Of a DNA stretch of 64,000 nt, positions 63,167 to 64,000 are shown piece after piece. Made by a program: the position numbers and the translations under genes. Positions within the stretch are counted from its first letter, which is position 1. Every line of letters starts with the position of its first letter. Source of the stretch: Luteococcus sp038433135 (GTDB lineage: Bacteria; Actinomycetota; Actinomycetes; Propionibacteriales; Propionibacteriaceae); the NCBI RefSeq assembly GCF_038433135.1, contig NZ_JBCDMV010000004.1:1-64000 (forward strand), read 5' to 3'. The notes beneath the pieces were generated by a model. The model saw nothing but the letters and a program-made list of their open reading frames with translations, was not told the origin of the DNA and did not search any database.

Positions 63167-64000
63167 TCAGCGCAGGGCCTGCGCCTGCTGGTCCACCATT
63201 GCCTGCAGTTCCGGCGCCTGCACCGCGTCCAGCGCCTGCTGCAACGAGACGGCCGGAGTGAAGGTGGCGGCCGGAGGCTGGTCGGCCACGGTGCGGGGAC
63301 CCAGCAGGTCCAGCCGGGTCTCCCGCACCAAGGTGCCGGCCGGGGTCTGTTTCACCGGTTCTCGGTGCACGAACCTGGCCGTGCGCCGCCACGACATGTC
63401 GGTCGTGGGCAGGATCTCGTCGACCGCGATGCCCCGACCCAGACCGGTGGTCACCTCCCGGCAGGCCAGCGTCCGCCAGCTCCTCTGGGCGCAGCTGGTG
63501 CCGGTTTCCCACTCGGGCTGGATCATCAGCGAGCCGGTGGTGCGCCCGGCGCCGGAGCCGACCTCAAAGGTCTGGAAGCTGTCCCCACGGCCACCGTCGA
63601 AGGACAGCCGGGCGGGTGCCAGGGCTCGTGCGACCGCCCGCTGCTGGGAGTTGCTGTCAACCGCAGGAGCATTGGGCTCCCCCAGAGTCACGGAATCCTG
63701 GGCCGCCAGGGTCTGGCTGAGCCCGTCGATCACGGGCTGGATCCGGTCATCCAGGATTGTGTGGTCCAGGGCGGTCAGTGCAGCCGTCGGCGTCCAGGGC
63801 AGGCTGGCGGGGGTGACCGGGCTGGCCGCTCCCGCGGCACGGTTCCACTGGGTGATGATGAGCAGATACCCGTTGAAGAGTTGCACCATGGTGACCATCT
63901 GTCGGCCGCCGCGGCCGTCGTCGGCTGCCCGGGAGGACAGCTTTCCGGCGTCGCCGGTAAGGCAGGCAACGTCATCGCCCGTGCCGCAGTCGATGTCCGG
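63167..64000 (-). CDS. Probable secreted protein, cut by the right edge
   Basis: Open to the window edge (at least 277 residues; the N-terminus is missing). The N-terminal visible part has Cys pairs (DCGTGDDVACLTG), and a later pair is CAQRSWRTLAC. Helix-rich and hydrophilic with acidic and Gln-rich ends (LQAMVDQQAQAL). A signal peptide would be upstream, beyond the edge. No family recognised. Confidence 0.55.
   Translation of the reverse strand, partial: PDIDCGTGDDVACLTGDAGKLSSRAADDGRGGRQMVTMVQLFNGYLLIITQWNRAAGAASPVTPASLPWTPTAALTALDHTILDDRIQPVIDGLSQTLAAQDSVTLGEPNAPAVDSNSQQRAVARALAPARLSFDGGRGDSFQTFEVGSGAGRTTGSLMIQPEWETGTSCAQRSWRTLACREVTTGLGRGIAVDEILPTTDMSWRRTARFVHREPVKQTPAGTLVRETRLDLLGPRTVADQPPAATFTPAVSLQQALDAVQAPELQAMVDQQAQALR

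Overview
The window is a stretch of high-GC chromosome from an actinomycete. Markers of the phylum are mycothiol ligase MshC, DUF2469, DUF3090, DUF5703, a TetR-type regulator beside bioB, an S16 protein with a long tail, and many 4-bp ATGA/GTGA gene overlaps. A succinate:quinone reductase of sdhCAB type fits the Propionibacteriales, but genus and species cannot be read from the sequence. Almost all genes are core chromosomal genes, and most lie on the minus strand.

Layout. 1-620: a promoter array for a ribosomal RNA operon, pointing left out of the window (four tandem sigma-A-like promoters and the conserved pre-16S leader). 621-8641: tyrS and an arginine cluster (argC-argJ-argB-argD-argR, then argH) with two ARG boxes before argC and no argF or argG. 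8699-10418: a TetR regulator, probably BioQ, divergent from bioB over a perfect TGAAC-N3-GTTCA operator. 10556-16766: pheST, an rRNA methyltransferase, and infC-rpmI-rplT with an ATC start codon and a leader attenuator. 17078-24685: small membrane and SseB-like proteins, hisE-hisG, mshC, the conserved trio phosphatase/DUF3090/SCO1664-like, an aldo-keto reductase and DUF5703. 24813-24900: tRNA-Leu(GAG). 25452-28489: a large secreted amidase with FG-GAP repeats and a membrane protein. 28605-34041: dprA-comM-yraN, DUF2469, rnhB, lepB, rplS. 34298-36050: a sigma factor and a probable membrane partner. 36199-39712: sdhCAB. 39858-45299: trmD, rimM, khpA, rpsP, a His-rich amidohydrolase and ffh. 45379-50549: a cell-envelope block (polytopic membrane protein, two small SMR-like transporters, a GT2 glycosyltransferase and a glycerol-1-phosphate dehydrogenase). 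50646-63009: ftsY, smc, gtrA, a hipBA-like module, a toxin-antitoxin scar, mutM, rnc, rpmF, DUF177, yigZ, coaD and rsmD. The right edge cuts a gene for a probable secreted protein.

How the genes work together. There are three clear functional blocks: arginine synthesis with its own repressor and operator; translation and secretion (TyrRS, PheRS, IF3, L20, L35, L19, S16, L32, TrmD, RimM, Ffh, FtsY, LepB); and an envelope-glycan group of GT2, SMR pair, polytopic protein and GtrA that looks like a lipid-linked sugar route, beside an enzyme for the archaeal-type enantiomer of glycerol phosphate.

The parts that look least routine are the accessory island between gtrA and mutM (hipBA, a copied and shortened mutM 3' end, an intact RHH antitoxin and a frameshifted toxin) and the envelope block with the glycerol-1-phosphate dehydrogenase. 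No complete mobile element, CRISPR array or prophage was seen.
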